Shown here piece by piece: positions 10,042 to 18,685 of a DNA stretch of 64,000 nt (positions are counted from its first letter, which is position 1; each line of letters starts with the position of its first letter). The translations under genes were made by a program, and so were the position numbers. Where the stretch lies: assembly GCF_018918125.1 (NCBI RefSeq), contig NZ_JAHLQA010000007.1, positions 372,001 through 436,000 of the forward strand, read 5' to 3'. The notes beneath the pieces are model-generated. The model was not told where the DNA came from, did no database searches, and was given only the letters and a program-made list of their open reading frames with translations. Source of the DNA: Blautia sp. MSJ-19. GTDB lineage: Bacteria > Bacillota > Clostridia > Lachnospirales > Lachnospiraceae.

Positions 10042-10893
10042 ATGCCACTTGTTACATCAAAAGAAATGCTGTTAAAAGCTCAGGAAGGCGGTTACGCAGT
10101 AGGTGCATTTAATGCAGAGAATATGGAGATGGTCAAAGCAATCATCCAGGCAGCAGAGGAACTCAAAGCACCGGTTATGATCCAGACAACACCATCCACT
10201 GTAAAATACGGAACCGTAGATACCTATGCAGCAATCGTTGCAGCAGAAGCAAAGAAAGCATCTGTTCCGGTATGCCTCCATCTGGATCACGGCAGCAGTT
10301 TTGAGCTGGCTATGCAGGCAATGCATGCAGGATATACTTCTGTTATGATCGACGGATCCAAACTGGATTTCGAGGCAAACATTGCAGAGACAAAGCGTGT
10401 GGCTGATGTGGCAAGAGCACTGGACATTCCATGCGAAGCAGAACTTGGAAAAGTCGGCGGCAAAGAGGATGATCTGGAAGCTGAGGCAGATACCAATACA
10501 GATCCGCAGGAAGCAAAAGAATTTGTAGAGCGTACAGGTGTTACTTCTCTTGCAGTTGCGATCGGAACAGCACATGGATTCTATGTAGGAACACCGGTAC
10601 TTGACAAAGAACGTCTCAGCGAGATTCGCGAAGTTGTTGATATTCCGCTGGTTCTTCACGGAGCATCCGGCCTTAGTGATGAAGATGTTATGGATTGCGT
10701 AAAACGCGGTATCTGCAAGGTAAACTTTGCAACAGAGCTTCGTGCGGCTTATTCCAGGGCAGTCAAAGAACTTCTTGCAGAAAAACCAGATACTATCGAT
10801 CCAAAAGCATATGGCAAGACAGCTATTGCTGCAGTCAAAGAACTTGTTATGGCAAGAATGAAAGTCTGCGGATGCGACGGCAAGGCTGAATAA
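10042..10893 (+). CDS. Class II ketose-bisphosphate aldolase (GatY/KbaY/Fba type)
   Basis: The 283-residue protein has the class II zinc aldolase motifs: HLDHG near residue 83, a GKVGGKEDD segment near 140, GTAHGFY near 180 and LVLHGASG near 205; the histidines in these are the zinc ligands. It cleaves a ketose 1,6-bisphosphate to dihydroxyacetone phosphate and an aldehyde (phosphate). I place the start at 10042 behind GAGGAGG rather than at the in-frame ATG at 10024, which lies inside that ribosome site. The GatD-like and PfkB-like genes downstream suggest tagatose- or fructose-bisphosphate, or a related ketose phosphate, as substrate. First gene behind the 9916 promoter. Confidence 0.88.
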   Translation: MPLVTSKEMLLKAQEGGYAVGAFNAENMEMVKAIIQAAEELKAPVMIQTTPSTVKYGTVDTYAAIVAAEAKKASVPVCLHLDHGSSFELAMQAMHAGYTSVMIDGSKLDFEANIAETKRVADVARALDIPCEAELGKVGGKEDDLEAEADTNTDPQEAKEFVERTGVTSLAVAIGTAHGFYVGTPVLDKERLSEIREVVDIPLVLHGASGLSDEDVMDCVKRGICKVNFATELRAAYSRAVKELLAEKPDTIDPKAYGKTAIAAVKELVMARMKVCGCDGKAE

Positions 10894-10919
10894 TCAATAA
10901 TAGAAGGCAGTGAAGCAAA

Positions 10920-11933
10920 ATGGCAGCGACGATGAAGGACATTGCCAGACGGACAGGACTTGGTCTGGCAACAATTTCTTCCTATTTTAATGGAGGGAAT
11001 GTCAGAGAGAAAAACAGAATAAAGATCGAAGAAGCCATTGAGGAACTTCACTACGAAGTCAATGAGGTTGCAAGAGGGCTTAAGACCAATGCGACGAAAA
11101 CAATCGGTGTTGTGATACCGGAACTGAACAACACGTTTTGTGCCGAGATCATCACCGGCATGGAAGACGTCCTGCGTAGTCATGGGTATGCAACGATTGT
11201 ATGCGATTGTCGTACAGATAAGAAGCTGGAACGCGAAGCGGTAGAATTTCTGATTCGCAGGCGTGTGGATGGAATTATCAATATGCCGGTGGATGAAGAA
11301 GGTGCACATTTAAAGAAATTTCAAAAAACAGGAAAACCGATCGTTCTGATTGACCGCAGGATTCAGGGAATCAATTGTGACAGTGTGCTTGTGGACAATG
11401 AAAAGGCGGCCGAAGATGCAGTGCGGCAGTTTATAGAAAGAGGGCACAGATATATTGGTATCATCGGTGGCCCGAAGGGGATTTTTACAGCGCAGGAACG
11501 TTTGGCCGGATACTACAGGGCAATGCAAAAAGCCGGGATTCCGGTCAGAGAATCTCTGATCTGTCATGGAGATTATACCATTCAGGGTGGGGCCAGAAGT
11601 CTGGAAGAGCTGGTTCAGAAGAATCCGGACATGACAGCAGTATTTGTTACAAATTACGAGATGACAATGGGTGCCATGATCGGAGTTAATGAACTGGGAA
11701 TACAGATTCCGGAGCAGCTTTCGATGATCGGTTTTGACAATCTGCAGTTTGCCAGAGCCTGCAATCCGAAGCTGACGATCGTGTCACAACCGACGGATGG
11801 AATCGCAAGGGAAGTGGCACGGATCATGCTGGAACATCTGGAAAATGGCAGTCAGGAATCCGGGGAGCTTTTCACAGAAAAGCTTCAGACAGAAATCATC
11901 GAAGGCAAATCAGTAAGTGCAATTACAGATTGA
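10920..11933 (+). CDS. LacI-family transcriptional regulator
   Basis: The 337-residue protein has an N-terminal LacI helix-turn-helix (MKDIARRTGLGLATISSYFN) and hinge (VARGLKTN near residue 55), then a periplasmic-binding-protein-like sensor domain (IGVVIPELNN, IGIIGGP, GFDNLQ). The recognition segment LATISSYFNGG differs from the common ATVSRVLNG and may reflect an unusual operator. It lies 26 bp after the aldolase gene, inside the operon it probably controls through the palindrome at 9951-9970. The inducer is likely the transported sugar or a phosphorylated intermediate (inference). Confidence 0.9.
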   Translation: MAATMKDIARRTGLGLATISSYFNGGNVREKNRIKIEEAIEELHYEVNEVARGLKTNATKTIGVVIPELNNTFCAEIITGMEDVLRSHGYATIVCDCRTDKKLEREAVEFLIRRRVDGIINMPVDEEGAHLKKFQKTGKPIVLIDRRIQGINCDSVLVDNEKAAEDAVRQFIERGHRYIGIIGGPKGIFTAQERLAGYYRAMQKAGIPVRESLICHGDYTIQGGARSLEELVQKNPDMTAVFVTNYEMTMGAMIGVNELGIQIPEQLSMIGFDNLQFARACNPKLTIVSQPTDGIAREVARIMLEHLENGSQESGELFTEKLQTEIIEGKSVSAITD

Positions 11934-12040
11934 GCGAGTCAGATAAGAAAACTGAGCGAAAAGATGCAGAGTACTGCAAACAGTAAGATATTTGCAAAAA
12001 AGAAGGTATCCGGATTTTCCGGAGAAATGGGAGCAGCAAA

Positions 12041-13555
12041 ATGAAAAAATCATATTTACTTGGAATCGATATCGGAACAAGTGCCTGCAAAGTTGCTGTG
12101 TTTGACAGAACCGGAAAGGTTCTGGCAGCAGCAAATGGCGATTATCCGGTATATTATCCGCACGAGGGATGGGCGGAGCAGAATCCGGAAGAATGGTGGA
12201 CCGCAGTTTGTGGTGCCACAAAAGAGACTGTTCAAAAAGCCGGGATCGCACCGGAAGAGATTGCCGGTGTAGGGATTGATGGACAGAGCTGGTCAGCAAT
12301 TGCTATTGACAAAGAAGGAAATGTTCTTACAAACACACCAATCTGGATGGATACCAGAGCACAGTCAATCTGCGACCGGCTGAATCAGGAGATCGGAGCA
12401 GATAAGATTTTTGAGGTGGCAGGAAACTCTCTTCAGCCGTCTTATACAACTGCCAAAATCATCTGGTACAAAGAAAATCTGCCGGAAGTTTATGCGAATA
12501 TCTACAAGATCCTTCAGTCAAACAGTTACATTGCATTCAAACTGACAGATGCTATTACGCAGGATGTATCTCAGGGATATGGAGTACACTGTTTCGATAT
12601 GAAAAAAGGCTGTTGGGATGAAGAAATGTGCGAACGTCTTGGTATTCCGATGGATTTCCTGCCGGAGATCTGCAACTGTGATCATGTAGTTGGCACAGTT
12701 ACGGCAAAGGCAGCACAGGAGTGTGGTCTGGCAGAAGGTACTCCGGTTGTTGCCGGCGGACTGGATGCAGCCTGTGGAACCCTTGGTGCAGGAGTTATCC
12801 ATCCGGGCGAAACCCAGGAACAGGGTGGACAGGCGGGCGGAATGAGCATCTGCATGGACGAATACAAAGCCGATCCAAGACTGATCCTCGGCTATCACGT
12901 TATCCCGGACAAGTGGCTTCTCCAGGGCGGAACTACCGGAGGCGGTGGAGTCATGCGCTGGTTTGAACACGAATTCGCAGACTACGAACGAATAATGAAA
13001 GAGCAGACTGGTGTTTCTTCTTTGAATCAGCTCAATGAGATTGCAGAAAAGGTTGCTCCGGGCTGTGACGGAATGGTATTCCTTCCATACATGTCCGGTG
13101 AACGTTCCCCGATCTGGAATCCATACGCAAAAGGCGTTTTCTATGGACTGGATTTTGCCAAGACAAAAGGTCATATGGTACGTGCATGCATGGAAGGTGT
13201 AGCACTTTCTTTGAAGCATAACCTTGAGATTGCCGAAGAAGCCGGAGCAAAAGTCGAAGTTTTAAGAGCTATGGGAGGCTCTGCAAACTCTCTTCTCTGG
13301 ACACAGATCAAATCTGATATCACAGGAAAACCAATCGTTGTACCGGCATCTGATACTGCGACAACCCTTGGTGCAGCACTTCTGGCCGGAGTAGGTGTGG
13401 GCTTTTATAAAGACTACGATGAGGCAGTTTCCCTCACCGTCAAAGAAACCCGCCACCATGAGCCAAATCCGGAGAACAGGGCAGTTTATGATCAGACCTA
13501 TCAGACTTACCTTGAACTCTATAAGTCTCTTGCCCATATGATGACCGCGAAATAA
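12041..13555 (+). CDS. FGGY sugar kinase, xylulokinase-like
   Basis: The 504-residue protein begins with the FGGY phosphate-binding loop (LLGIDIGTSACKVAVFD) and carries WAEQNPEEWW, GIDGQSWSAIAID and WMDTRAQ, typical of xylulokinases, plus the catalytic-Asp region GGLDAACGTLGAG near residue 240 and the C-terminal MRAMGGSANSLLWTQ-type segment (near 408). Length is normal. It phosphorylates a ketose with ATP, with D-xylulose as the family default. Its place between a LacI regulator and a GatD-like dehydrogenase allows other ketoses or polyols. About 105 bp separate it from lacI and no terminator lies between. Confidence 0.85.
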   Translation: MKKSYLLGIDIGTSACKVAVFDRTGKVLAAANGDYPVYYPHEGWAEQNPEEWWTAVCGATKETVQKAGIAPEEIAGVGIDGQSWSAIAIDKEGNVLTNTPIWMDTRAQSICDRLNQEIGADKIFEVAGNSLQPSYTTAKIIWYKENLPEVYANIYKILQSNSYIAFKLTDAITQDVSQGYGVHCFDMKKGCWDEEMCERLGIPMDFLPEICNCDHVVGTVTAKAAQECGLAEGTPVVAGGLDAACGTLGAGVIHPGETQEQGGQAGGMSICMDEYKADPRLILGYHVIPDKWLLQGGTTGGGGVMRWFEHEFADYERIMKEQTGVSSLNQLNEIAEKVAPGCDGMVFLPYMSGERSPIWNPYAKGVFYGLDFAKTKGHMVRACMEGVALSLKHNLEIAEEAGAKVEVLRAMGGSANSLLWTQIKSDITGKPIVVPASDTATTLGAALLAGVGVGFYKDYDEAVSLTVKETRHHEPNPENRAVYDQTYQTYLELYKSLAHMMTAK

Positions 13556-13566
13556 AAACATGTTAC

Positions 13567-13647
13567 CAATAGAATGTCCCCATACAGGAGTTCTTCTATT
13601 TTGGAACAATTGAGATTATATAATCAATAGAATGTCCCCATACAGGA
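13567..13647 (+). repeat. Two exact 23-bp direct repeats, 58-bp period
   Basis: Positions 13567-13589 and 13625-13647 are identical (core AGAATGTCCCCATACAGGA). The function is unknown; tandem regulator sites or a duplicated RNA element are possible. Confidence 0.8.
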
Positions 13648-13745
13648 CATCTGACCTACATAAACAACCAGGAGAGAATACCCTCACCACAACCTTCTGC
13701 ATGGAACAACCAAGAGAATTTTGGCTTTTAATGCAGGGGGAGTCT

Positions 13746-13768
13746 GAGGGGGCGACACTCGCCCCCTC
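13746..13768. other. Strong GC hairpin
   Basis: GAGGGGGCG (13746-13754), 5-nt loop, CGCCCCCTC (13760-13768): a perfect 9-bp stem. No T-run follows directly, so it is not a typical terminator; it could protect an mRNA end or pause RNA polymerase. Confidence 0.7.
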
Positions 13769-13809
13769 GGATACGTCTCCATTTTTGAATGGAAGAAAAA
13801 GGGCTTTCC

Positions 13810-13827
13810 CTCCTTTCACGAAAGGAG
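13810..13827 (+). promoter_or_regulatory. Hairpin sequestering the gatD ribosome-binding site
   Basis: CTCCTTT (13810-13816), loop CACG, AAAGGAG (13821-13827): the second arm is the Shine-Dalgarno sequence of the gene starting at 13838. When folded, the site would be hidden, so translation may depend on coupling, a ligand or a helper. Confidence 0.55.
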
Positions 13828-13837
13828 ATTACATATC

Positions 13838-14890
13838 ATGAAAGCAGCAGTAGTAGTTGCAAACGAAGATGTACAGTATCAGGAAATTGAAGAACCAAAG
13901 GTAACCAAAGGCGCAGTTAAAATCCGTGTCAGATATTCAGGTATCTGCGGATCTGATATTCCGCGAGTTCTCAATAACGGAGTTCATTTTTATCCGATCG
14001 TTCTCGGACATGAATTTTCTGGTGATGTTGTAGAAGTTGGCGAAGGCGTGACCAAGGTAAAAGTTGGCGACCGTGTATCCGGAGCACCGCTTCTTCCATG
14101 TATGAAATGCGATGACTGTCAGCAGGGCAACTTCTCTCTTTGCAAACATTACAGCTTTATTGGTTCCAGACAGCAGGGAAGCAACGCAGATTATGTAGTT
14201 GTTCCGGAACAGAATGCAGTTCCGTTTGACAAAAGTGTTTCCTACGAACAGGGTGCAATGTTCGAGCCTGCAACAGTAGCAATCCATGGTGTATTCCAGA
14301 ATGATTATCATGGTGGAGAATATGTGGCAATCCTCGGAGGTGGTACTGTCGGAATGTTCACTATGCAGTGGACAAAGATCTTCGGATCCAAAAAGGTAGT
14401 TGTATTCGATATCAGCGATGAACGTCTGGAACTTGCAAAACGTCTTGGCGCAGACGAAGTCATTAATACAACAGAAGAAGATTACATGGAAAAAGCTATG
14501 GCAATCACAGGTGGCAAGGGATATGGATTTGTATTTGAGACAGCAGGACAGGTGCCGACCATGCATATGGCATTTGAGCTGGCAGCAAACAAAGCACATG
14601 TATGCTTCATCGGAACACCACATGAGAATCTGACCTTTACACCAAAACAGTGGGAGAACATGAACCGTAAAGAGTTCAAACTGACTGGTTCCTGGATGTC
14701 CTACAGTGCACCATATCCGGGACGTGAATGGGATCTGACTGCACATTATTTTGCAACTGGTCAGCTGAAATTTGACCCGGGATTCATTTACAAAAAGATT
14801 CCGATGAGTCAGACTCAGGAAGCATTCCAGTTATTCAAGACACCAGGACTTGTAAAGGGCAAAATCCTTTTATCAAACGAGGAAGAATAA
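13838..14890 (+). CDS. gatD: Zinc-dependent hexitol-phosphate dehydrogenase, GatD-like
   Basis: The 350-residue medium-chain dehydrogenase has catalytic zinc ligands Cys37, His58 and Glu59 (SGICGSD, LGHEFSG), structural zinc cysteines 88, 91, 94 and 102, and a Rossmann loop GGGTVGMF near 168. Several stretches closely match my recollection of E. coli galactitol-1-phosphate 5-dehydrogenase, notably GSDIPRVLNNGVHFYPIVLG and GSWMSYSAPYPGREW. GatD oxidises galactitol-1-phosphate to tagatose-6-phosphate. The PfkB kinase one base downstream and the upstream bisphosphate aldolase give the matching next steps. No PTS genes are nearby, so how the phosphorylated polyol would arise is open; L-threonine or sorbitol dehydrogenase activity is less likely. 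Confidence 0.8.
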   Translation: MKAAVVVANEDVQYQEIEEPKVTKGAVKIRVRYSGICGSDIPRVLNNGVHFYPIVLGHEFSGDVVEVGEGVTKVKVGDRVSGAPLLPCMKCDDCQQGNFSLCKHYSFIGSRQQGSNADYVVVPEQNAVPFDKSVSYEQGAMFEPATVAIHGVFQNDYHGGEYVAILGGGTVGMFTMQWTKIFGSKKVVVFDISDERLELAKRLGADEVINTTEEDYMEKAMAITGGKGYGFVFETAGQVPTMHMAFELAANKAHVCFIGTPHENLTFTPKQWENMNRKEFKLTGSWMSYSAPYPGREWDLTAHYFATGQLKFDPGFIYKKIPMSQTQEAFQLFKTPGLVKGKILLSNEEE

Positions 14891-14891
14891 A

Positions 14892-15824
14892 ATGATACTG
14901 ACAGTTACATTAAATGCCGCAATTGACAAACGATATGTGGTAGATGATTATAAAGTAGGCGAAGTAAACCGCGTCCGAGAATGTTCTTATGTTCCCGGAG
15001 GCAAGGGTCTTAACGTATCCAAACCGGCATCCATCTATGGTGCGGAGGTAGTGGCTACCGGATTTGTTGGTGGTCATGCAGGAAATTACATCGAGGATGC
15101 CCTCAAACCGTTTGGAATCAAAGGTGAATTTTATCATGTAGATGCAGAGAGCAGATCCTGCATCAATATCTGGGATGAGGTGAATCACGTGCAGACAGAA
15201 TTTCTGGAGCCGGGATTTACTCTGACAGAAGAAGATTTCCAGGGATTTGAAAAGAAATTTACAGAACTGGTCAAAGGCGCAGATGTTGTATCTATGTCTG
15301 GCAGTGTACCGAAAGGTCTTGACGGAACGGCATATCAGAGACTGGTCAGGATTGCAAAAGAGGCTGGTAAGCCGGTGATTCTTGATACCAGCGGAAAACT
15401 TCTGGAAATGGGAATTGAGGCATGCCCGACACTGATCAAACCTAATATTGATGAGATCCGTATGCTGACAGGAAAGCATTGTGATAATATACAGGATATC
15501 ATTGATGCGGCAAAAGCGATTCATGAAAAGGGTGTGGAGATCGTAGCGGTTTCACTTGGTGCGGATGGTTCACTTGCAGTTGGGGAAGAGGGTATCTTCC
15601 GGGCAATCGTTCCGAAGATTGATGCAGTGAATACAGTGGGATGCGGAGACTCTATGATTGCAGGCTTTGCACTTGGATTAAGTGAGGGACTTTCTCTGGA
15701 AGAAACCCTGAGAAGAGCAAGTGCAATCTCGGCAGCGGCAGCGATGCGTGAAGAGACAGGATTTTTCGTAATGGAAGATATGGAGAAACTGTTACCACAG
15801 ATCAAGATTGAAAAATTACAGTAA
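14892..15824 (+). CDS. PfkB-family 1-phosphofructokinase / tagatose-6-phosphate kinase
   Basis: The 310-residue kinase starts MILTVTLNAAIDKRY and has GGKGLNVSK near residue 38, the TVGCGDSMIAGFA anion-hole/catalytic Asp signature near 255, and KPNIDEIRMLTG near 180. These are features of the FruK/LacC hexose-phosphate kinase group. It would phosphorylate fructose-1-phosphate or tagatose-6-phosphate, giving the substrate for the aldolase at 10042. It starts 1 bp after the gatD stop, so the two are translationally coupled. FruK and LacC cannot be told apart from sequence alone; the gatD neighbour favours LacC-like use. Confidence 0.85.
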   Translation: MILTVTLNAAIDKRYVVDDYKVGEVNRVRECSYVPGGKGLNVSKPASIYGAEVVATGFVGGHAGNYIEDALKPFGIKGEFYHVDAESRSCINIWDEVNHVQTEFLEPGFTLTEEDFQGFEKKFTELVKGADVVSMSGSVPKGLDGTAYQRLVRIAKEAGKPVILDTSGKLLEMGIEACPTLIKPNIDEIRMLTGKHCDNIQDIIDAAKAIHEKGVEIVAVSLGADGSLAVGEEGIFRAIVPKIDAVNTVGCGDSMIAGFALGLSEGLSLEETLRRASAISAAAAMREETGFFVMEDMEKLLPQIKIEKLQ

Positions 15825-15969
15825 GTATTCTAAGCAATGTAAGTTGAGTCAGGCAGGAATAATTAGAATTTTGCGGTTTTCAAATTCGTCAGATTGTCCA
15901 TGCTTGTATGATAATGTAACTAACAAAGCGAAAACTATATAATAATTTCAAAATCAGGAGGAAACAAAA

Positions 15970-16971
15970 ATGGCAGAATTTATCAATCCGGCAATCGTGC
16001 CGAAAGTAACACTTCCGTCAGGAGAAGAAGTTCCGTGTATGGGAATGGGAACCTTTGGTTCTGACAGAGTAAGTCCGGAGGATGTATCTGTAGCAGTTGC
16101 AGGTGCGATTCGCAGTGGTTATCGTATGTTTGACTGTGCTGCATGCTATGGAAACGAAGATCAGATCGGAAAAGTTTTCAAAGAAGCAATGGATGAAGGC
16201 GTTGTAGAGAGAAAAGAACTCTTCATCATGACAAAAGTATGGAACGACATGCACAGAAAAGTAGAAGAAGCCTGCACAAAGAGTATTCAGGATCTCCAGT
16301 GTGATTATGTGGATCTCTATTTCATCCACTGGCCATTCCCGAACTATCATGCACCATTCTGTGATGTAGATTCCAGAAATCCAGATTCCAGACCGTTCAG
16401 TGTGGAAGAATTCATGGATACCTATCGTCAGTGTGAAGAACTGGTAGAAAAAGGTAAAATCCGTTATATCGGAATCTCAAATATGACTATTCCGAAACTG
16501 GAAGCTGTTCTGCCACTGATGAAAATCAAACCGGCAGCTTGTGAGCTGGAACTTCATCCATGCTTCCAGCAGCAGGAGCAGTTTGACTATCTGGTAGCTC
16601 ACAACATTCAGCCAGTAGGCTACATGCCACTTGGTTCACCAAGACGACCAGAGAGAGATATCTGCCCGGAAGATGTTGCTGATATGCAGACACCGGAAAT
16701 GCAGGAAATCGCTAAAGCACATGATGTACATCCGGCACTGATCGCTCTGAAATGGGCACATCAGAGAGGTGAGATTTCCATTCCATTCTCTGTACATAAC
16801 TATACAAGTAACCTGAAATGCGTGACAGAAGATCCGCTGACAGAGGAAGAAATGGCTAAGATCGGCACACTCGAAAAAGGAAACCGTCTGGTAAAAGGAC
16901 AGGTATTCCTGTGGGAAGGCGCAAAAGACTGGCATGATCTGTGGGATGAAGAGGGATTTATCGTAAAATAA
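15970..16971 (+). CDS. Aldo/keto reductase
   Basis: The 333-residue TIM-barrel oxidoreductase shows the full AKR tetrad: Asp55 and Tyr60 (MFDCAACYGNEDQIG), Lys89 (IMTKVW) and His120 (YVDLYFIHWPFP). The NADPH-binding end lies near SIPFSVHNYTSNL. AKRs reduce aldehydes or ketoses to alcohols. Here it may interconvert a sugar and its polyol, or reduce the aldehyde released by the aldolase. It follows the kinase by 145 bp with its own AGGAGG site and is the last gene of the cluster. Confidence 0.85.
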   Translation: MAEFINPAIVPKVTLPSGEEVPCMGMGTFGSDRVSPEDVSVAVAGAIRSGYRMFDCAACYGNEDQIGKVFKEAMDEGVVERKELFIMTKVWNDMHRKVEEACTKSIQDLQCDYVDLYFIHWPFPNYHAPFCDVDSRNPDSRPFSVEEFMDTYRQCEELVEKGKIRYIGISNMTIPKLEAVLPLMKIKPAACELELHPCFQQQEQFDYLVAHNIQPVGYMPLGSPRRPERDICPEDVADMQTPEMQEIAKAHDVHPALIALKWAHQRGEISIPFSVHNYTSNLKCVTEDPLTEEEMAKIGTLEKGNRLVKGQVFLWEGAKDWHDLWDEEGFIVK

Positions 16972-17021
16972 GGGAACTGCCCTTAAACCGGTCAATCATC
17001 CAATTTGACAATTGAAAACTC

Positions 17022-17547
17022 TGCGAGGGGAGGCGCTCACAGTTGCGAAGGCCGCTCTCCCCTCGAACTCCCCACCGGGCCACGCGGTTAAGGTGCCGGT
17101 AGTTTGCTGGAGAAGAACTAAAGGGGAGTTTCTATGAATATGTAATAGTTTGATTTACCCCACCGGGCCACGCTGCCTGTGTGGGGCTTTTTATTGGAAA
17201 AATATCAGTTTTTTGAATTGTAGATGGCTGAGATTAAAGCAAGTATTAAACAAGTCCACGAAATTTCCGACCGCGGATGACCAGAAGAAGAGAAAGTATT
17301 GAGTAGGCCCACGAAATTCCCTGGTCTTGGATGGTCAGGAAGGGAGTAAGTACTTTGGAGGTCAATAAAGTGCTTGAAATTTGATGACTCTCATGAGACT
17401 TACTATAATAAGAGTCCATAAAAGGGGAAAATTTAGATGGTTTCCATAGCACTTACTGTAGATCGAGTCAATCACGGACCATTTTCTATACTATCTGACA
17501 GCAAGCCGCAACATTTCCTTATGATTTCCACAGTTCAGCGGGTGGAG
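17022..17547 (+). repeat. Noncoding intergenic element, copy A
   Basis: This stretch aligns by eye with 24734-25400. In order: a long hairpin starting CTGCGAGGGGAG and closing CTCCCCTCG; the motif CCCCACCGGGCCACGC; about 65 divergent bases; a second CCCCACCGGGCCACGC that forms a terminator with GTGTGGGG plus TTTTT; a conserved GAGATTAAAGCAAGT; two tandem ~53-bp units, each beginning CCACGAAATT and ending in AAGTA; and an AT-rich tail ending near TTATGATTTCCACAG. No ORF is shared by the two copies, so it acts as RNA or DNA. It starts 50 bp after the aldo/keto reductase gene. Confidence 0.8.
17158..17192 (+). terminator. Terminator within repeat copy A
   Basis: CCCCAC ... GTGGGG hairpin followed by CTTTTT. 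It probably ends the 10-17 kb sugar operon. Confidence 0.75.
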
Positions 17548-17713
17548 AGAAGTAACTCTGTCCAGTGACTCAGCGAGGCTTTCGAGATTTTCTGAGTGCT
17601 AGCTTCCCCTTCCTGTGTTCTGTCTGAGCGAAGCGAGTTAACGAAAGGAAGGGGATAATAAGCGCACGAAGAAAATCCGAAAACATAGCGTGTCACAGGA
17701 CAGAGTTACTTCT
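17548..17713. repeat. 166-bp imperfect inverted repeat (long hairpin)
   Basis: The ends AGAAGTAACTCTGTCC (17548-17563) and GGACAGAGTTACTTCT (17698-17713) are perfect inverses. Partial pairing continues inward (GATTTTCT/AGAAAATC, CCCCTTCCT/AGGAAGGGG) to a centre near 17630. It could be a miniature inverted-repeat element or a structured transcript. No ORF of note inside. Confidence 0.75.
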
Positions 17714-17767
17714 ACTCATGCCCGCGTATCATAGGAAATTCACTTGTATAACTCATGCCCGCGTATC
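17714..17767. repeat. 17-bp direct repeat, 37-bp period
   Basis: ACTCATGCCCGCGTATC occurs at 17714-17730 and again at 17751-17767, directly after the long inverted repeat. The rest of 16972-17827 outside the listed elements holds no gene. Confidence 0.8.
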
Positions 17768-17827
17768 TATGAAATTTATACTATAAATCTTCACATCCCC
17801 CCACTACGCGTGCCAGAGGAATCATAA

Positions 17828-18652
17828 TCACCCATATATAAATCCCTCGCCTGGCATGAAGATATGATACCTCTGTGCAGGATTGATCCGTTGCTGACAA
17901 TCCACAAAATATGCCGGGTTCACCGCATTTACGTCATACAGATCAAAATGCGTCGGAATCAGCATCTTACAATGTGCCTCTTTTGCAAGAGTAAGGGCTT
18001 CAACACTGTCAAAGCATCCGATAATATCCCCGCGATTTCTGTAATAATCCCGCCCGTTAATTGGAAGCATCAGAATATCCGTATCCATGATTCGCTCTGT
18101 CAGTCCATCATACATACAGCAATCCCCGGAATGATACAACGTGACATCTCCAAATGCAAAACGATAGCCGACTTCTTCATATCCCCCGTTTCCGTCCGGA
18201 TGCAGTTCCTCATGTGCAGACGGAATTGCCGTAAAAGAGATATCCTCATCCAAAACATATTCCTTATCGGTACAAACTCCCTGAATACGGTTTCCTGCAA
18301 TATCATATTTTTCAATAACCGGGACAATTGCCTGTGGTACAACAAACCGTGCTTTTGGATTTACGCGGGCAATCGCAGAGAGGGTATCAGGATCCGCATG
18401 ATCATAATGTGCATGCGTGCAGAAGACGTAATCAACAAAATCCAGTTCGTCGCCTGTAATCGGTGCAGGGTAGCGGCGGACCCACTGAACCAGTTCACTG
18501 CAGCAGTTCTGGTCTACATAATCAGAGAGATATCCATCAATCAGAACATATTTTTCACGAAACTTCATAAGAAAGCCAACCTGTCCGAGATAAAAGATTC
18601 CAATCTGGTCTTCTGTAAGATGTTTATTTAATATTTCATTTTTTAATCCCAT
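17828..18652 (-). CDS. UlaG-like metallo-beta-lactamase-fold hydrolase
   Basis: The 274-residue protein has the metal-binding HxHxDH motif (His80, His82, Asp84, His85 in CTHAHYDHADPDT), further ligands in LYHSGDCCMYDG and a late PTHFD, matching the UlaG (L-ascorbate-6-phosphate lactonase) branch of the MBL fold. It probably opens a sugar-acid phosphate lactone or a related ester in the cytoplasm. The start is set by AGGAGGTTACTT. It is divergent from the ROK gene and shares a symmetric promoter/operator with it, so it likely belongs to the same polyol pathway. No ascorbate PTS genes are present, which argues against ascorbate itself. Confidence 0.82.
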   Translation of the reverse strand: MGLKNEILNKHLTEDQIGIFYLGQVGFLMKFREKYVLIDGYLSDYVDQNCCSELVQWVRRYPAPITGDELDFVDYVFCTHAHYDHADPDTLSAIARVNPKARFVVPQAIVPVIEKYDIAGNRIQGVCTDKEYVLDEDISFTAIPSAHEELHPDGNGGYEEVGYRFAFGDVTLYHSGDCCMYDGLTERIMDTDILMLPINGRDYYRNRGDIIGCFDSVEALTLAKEAHCKMLIPTHFDLYDVNAVNPAYFVDCQQRINPAQRYHIFMPGEGFIYG

Positions 18653-18685
18653 AAGTAACCTCCTGAAAAAATATAAGTTTGCTTA

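Larger units (their letters stand above)
13556..13837. other. 282-bp noncoding leader with repeats and hairpins before gatD
   Basis: No credible gene. It holds a 23-bp exact direct repeat (13567 and 13625), a 12-bp palindrome GATTATATAATC (13614-13625), a 9-bp GC-rich hairpin (13746-13768) and a hairpin covering the ribosome site of the next gene (13810-13827). The density of structure suggests post-transcriptional control between the kinase and dehydrogenase genes. Confidence 0.6.

Noticed and set aside
13632-13841. 69-codon frame before gatD
   Set aside because: Overlaps the repeats and hairpins and the gatD start; no ribosome site.
17022-17200. tRNA-like or known riboswitch in the repeat element
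   Set aside because: No acceptor/T-arm consensus and no known aptamer core recognised; the repeated CCCCACCGGGCCAC boxes belong to hairpins.
17246-17452. 68-codon frame within repeat copy A
   Set aside because: Not conserved as a frame in repeat copy B, so the element is not coding.
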